Shown here: positions 4,848 to 6,393 of the stretch, in pieces
How positions within the stretch are numbered: the stretch's first letter is position 1
Layout: each line of letters begins with the position of its first letter
Assembly (NCBI GenBank): GCA_002314435.1
Contig: DCFV01000140.1
Location: 11,828 to 18,220, forward strand
DNA length: 6,393 nucleotides
Source of the DNA: Acidobacteriaceae bacterium UBA1795
Lineage (GTDB): Bacteria > Acidobacteriota > Terriglobia > Terriglobales > Acidobacteriaceae
Direction: 5' to 3'
Notes under the pieces: generated by a model
What the model saw: the letters and a program-made list of their open reading frames with translations, nothing else
Database searches by the model: none
What the model was told of the DNA's origin: nothing
Position numbers and translations under genes: made by a program

Positions 4848-6393
4848 TTGTCCCTCGCTGACTGCCAAACTGCCGCTGTGGTGCCGGGCCTGAGCCGGCT
4901 CTTCACCGACTTCTGTGCCGCCGGTGCAGACGCGCGCCCCTTCTACGGGTTTGAGCCCTTCGACCCCGGCTGGCAGCTGCGCCCTGCCGCGCCCGCGCAC
5001 CGGCCGCAGATCATCGATCTGCTTGCCGCACAGAACCCTGCAGCCACCGCCTCCATCGACGCGCTGCGCTCGGGCGCCGGTATCGTGGTCACGGGCCAGC
5101 AGGTGGGTCTCTTCGGCGGACCGCTGTTCACGCCCTTCAAGGCAGCCACCGCCCTGGGCCGCGCGCGCCGCGCCACGCAGGCCGGTCGTCTTCATGTCGC
5201 CGTCTTCTGGCTTGCCAGTGAAGATCACGACTTCGCCGAGATTAACCACGTCAGCTTCCCCGCGCGCCGCGCGCTCGAAAAGCTTGTCTATGAGAGGTTT
5301 CCTGAGGCGCCAGTTCCCGTCGGCGGCGTTCTGATCGACGAAACCATCGCGCCGCTGATCGAGCAGGCGTGGGAACTGGTCGGCTACTCCGACGCAATGG
5401 AAGCGATTGCGGCCGCTTATCAGCCCGGTCGCACCTTCGCGCAAGCGTTTGCGGAGTTCTATTCCAAGGTTTTTGCCGCGCAAGGGCTGCTTGTTTTCGA
5501 CGCTAACGGCCGCGAAGCGCACCGCCTTGGCGCGCACGTTCTGCAGGCCGCCATCGAGCGCGCGGACGAGTTCCATGCCGCTCTCGAGGAGCGCAATCGC
5601 GCGCTTATCGCTGCCGGTTATCACGCACAGGTTGCCGTTGCGCCCGGTTCGAGCCTGCTTTTCCTGCTCGACTCAAAGACCGGCGGTCGCGTCGCTCTCA
5701 AGCGTCAGGCCGCATCGGCCGCCGAGCCCGGGGGCGTGTGGCAGGCGGGACGCGACCGCTACTCGACCAGCGATCTCGTCGCGATCCTCGCCTCCGAGCC
5801 GGAGCGCGTCTCGCCCGCGGCACTGCTGCGGCCATTGTTTCAGGATTACTTGTTCTCCACGTCGCTGACGATCGGCGGTCCTGCGGAGATTGCCTACTTC
5901 GCGCAGTCCGCCGTGCTCTTCGACAAGGTCCTCGGCCGCATGACCCACGCCGAGCCGCGCTTCTCCACCACGCTGATCGAGCCCGCTATAGGCGAACTGT
6001 TGCACAAGCACGAACTCACGCTCGACCGCATCTTTACTGAATCCGCCGACTCGCTGGCGCAGTTGCTGGCCGCGCGCTCCATGCCTGTTGAGGGAAAGTG
6101 CAAGCTGGCTGCAGCCGGCAACGCGCTGGACGCTGAACTCACTCCGCTGCTTGCCTGGATGCACATGTTGGATGAAGGCCTTGGGCGCTCTGCCGATACT
6201 GCCGCAAGCAAGATGCGCTACCAGATGAACCGGCTCCGGCGCTTGGCCGCGAACTTCCAGTTGCAGCGCGAGGAGTCACTGAAGCGCCACGCTGACGCAC
6301 TCAGCCTGGCTCTCTATCCTCACGGAGTGCTGCAAGAGCGGAGCCACGGCGCAGCGTTCTACTTTGCGCGTTACGGTTTTGAGCTGGCGGAGC
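4848..6393 (+). CDS. bshC: Bacillithiol biosynthesis cysteine-adding enzyme BshC, 3' end cut by the window
   Basis: BshC is the putative last enzyme of bacillithiol synthesis. It joins cysteine to glucosaminyl-malate made by BshA and BshB, giving the thiol that replaces glutathione in many bacteria; it acts in the cytoplasm. The frame is open for 515 codons to the window edge. Family signatures are TGQQVGLFGGPLFT (82-95) and VFWLASEDHDFAEINHV (about 119-135), both aligning by eye with the Bacillus YllA/BshC motifs. FTIGGP-like SLTIGGPAEIAYF and the charged helical segment near 450-488 fit the later part and the coiled coil. LYPHGVLQER (489-498) and FYFARYG show that the C terminus is close; about 20 residues seem to be missing. 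The start is uncertain: TTG at 4848 has a ribosome binding site, and GTG codons at 4878 and 4881 are alternatives. bshA and bshB are not in view. Confidence 0.93.
   Translation, partial: MSLADCQTAAVVPGLSRLFTDFCAAGADARPFYGFEPFDPGWQLRPAAPAHRPQIIDLLAAQNPAATASIDALRSGAGIVVTGQQVGLFGGPLFTPFKAATALGRARRATQAGRLHVAVFWLASEDHDFAEINHVSFPARRALEKLVYERFPEAPVPVGGVLIDETIAPLIEQAWELVGYSDAMEAIAAAYQPGRTFAQAFAEFYSKVFAAQGLLVFDANGREAHRLGAHVLQAAIERADEFHAALEERNRALIAAGYHAQVAVAPGSSLLFLLDSKTGGRVALKRQAASAAEPGGVWQAGRDRYSTSDLVAILASEPERVSPAALLRPLFQDYLFSTSLTIGGPAEIAYFAQSAVLFDKVLGRMTHAEPRFSTTLIEPAIGELLHKHELTLDRIFTESADSLAQLLAARSMPVEGKCKLAAAGNALDAELTPLLAWMHMLDEGLGRSADTAASKMRYQMNRLRRLAANFQLQREESLKRHADALSLALYPHGVLQERSHGAAFYFARYGFELAE

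Noticed and set aside
4830..5624. A 264-codon open frame on the minus strand opposite bshC
   Set aside because: The BshC signatures are in the plus-strand frame. The minus translation is Arg- and Gly-rich with no fold-like pattern.

Overview
The window is high in G+C. Lines of 60 bases counted by hand run from about 63 to 75% in the polX and bshC genes, and about 50 to 55% in the methyltransferase region. It carries ordinary bacterial chromosomal genes on both strands. The gene set (a PHP-domain family X DNA polymerase, a cold-shock protein, a Nudix hydrolase with a basic tail and the bacillithiol enzyme BshC) together with the protein sequence style fits a soil Acidobacteriota, probably class Terriglobia. 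That assignment is an inference from protein flavour, not from a marker gene.

Layout from left to right. Five loci lie on the minus strand: a single-pass membrane protein of unknown function (21-647), a full-length bacterial DNA polymerase X (752-2494), a single-domain cold-shock protein (2739-2969, GTG start), a class I SAM-dependent methyltransferase split by a +1 frameshift in a run of ten G (3189-3843), and a Nudix hydrolase of the ADP-ribose pyrophosphatase type (4029-4691). Divergent from these, bshC starts at a TTG codon (4848) on the plus strand and runs off the right edge with nearly all of its length present.

The minus-strand genes are separated by about 60 to 245 bases, and several gaps hold hairpins. 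A perfect 12-bp stem followed by a T-rich tract lies behind the methyltransferase. A 15-bp interrupted stem lies behind the cold-shock gene. An 11-bp stem with one mismatch lies behind the Nudix gene. They therefore look like separate transcription units rather than one operon. The genes share a loose housekeeping and stress theme: DNA repair, RNA chaperoning, nucleotide-sugar clean-up and low-molecular-weight thiol synthesis. Nothing in the sequence ties them into one pathway.

I see no mobile element, CRISPR array, rRNA or tRNA, and no convincing new multi-gene system. The observation most worth checking is the homopolymer frameshift in the methyltransferase, which could be a phase-variation switch, a recent mutation or a sequencing error.
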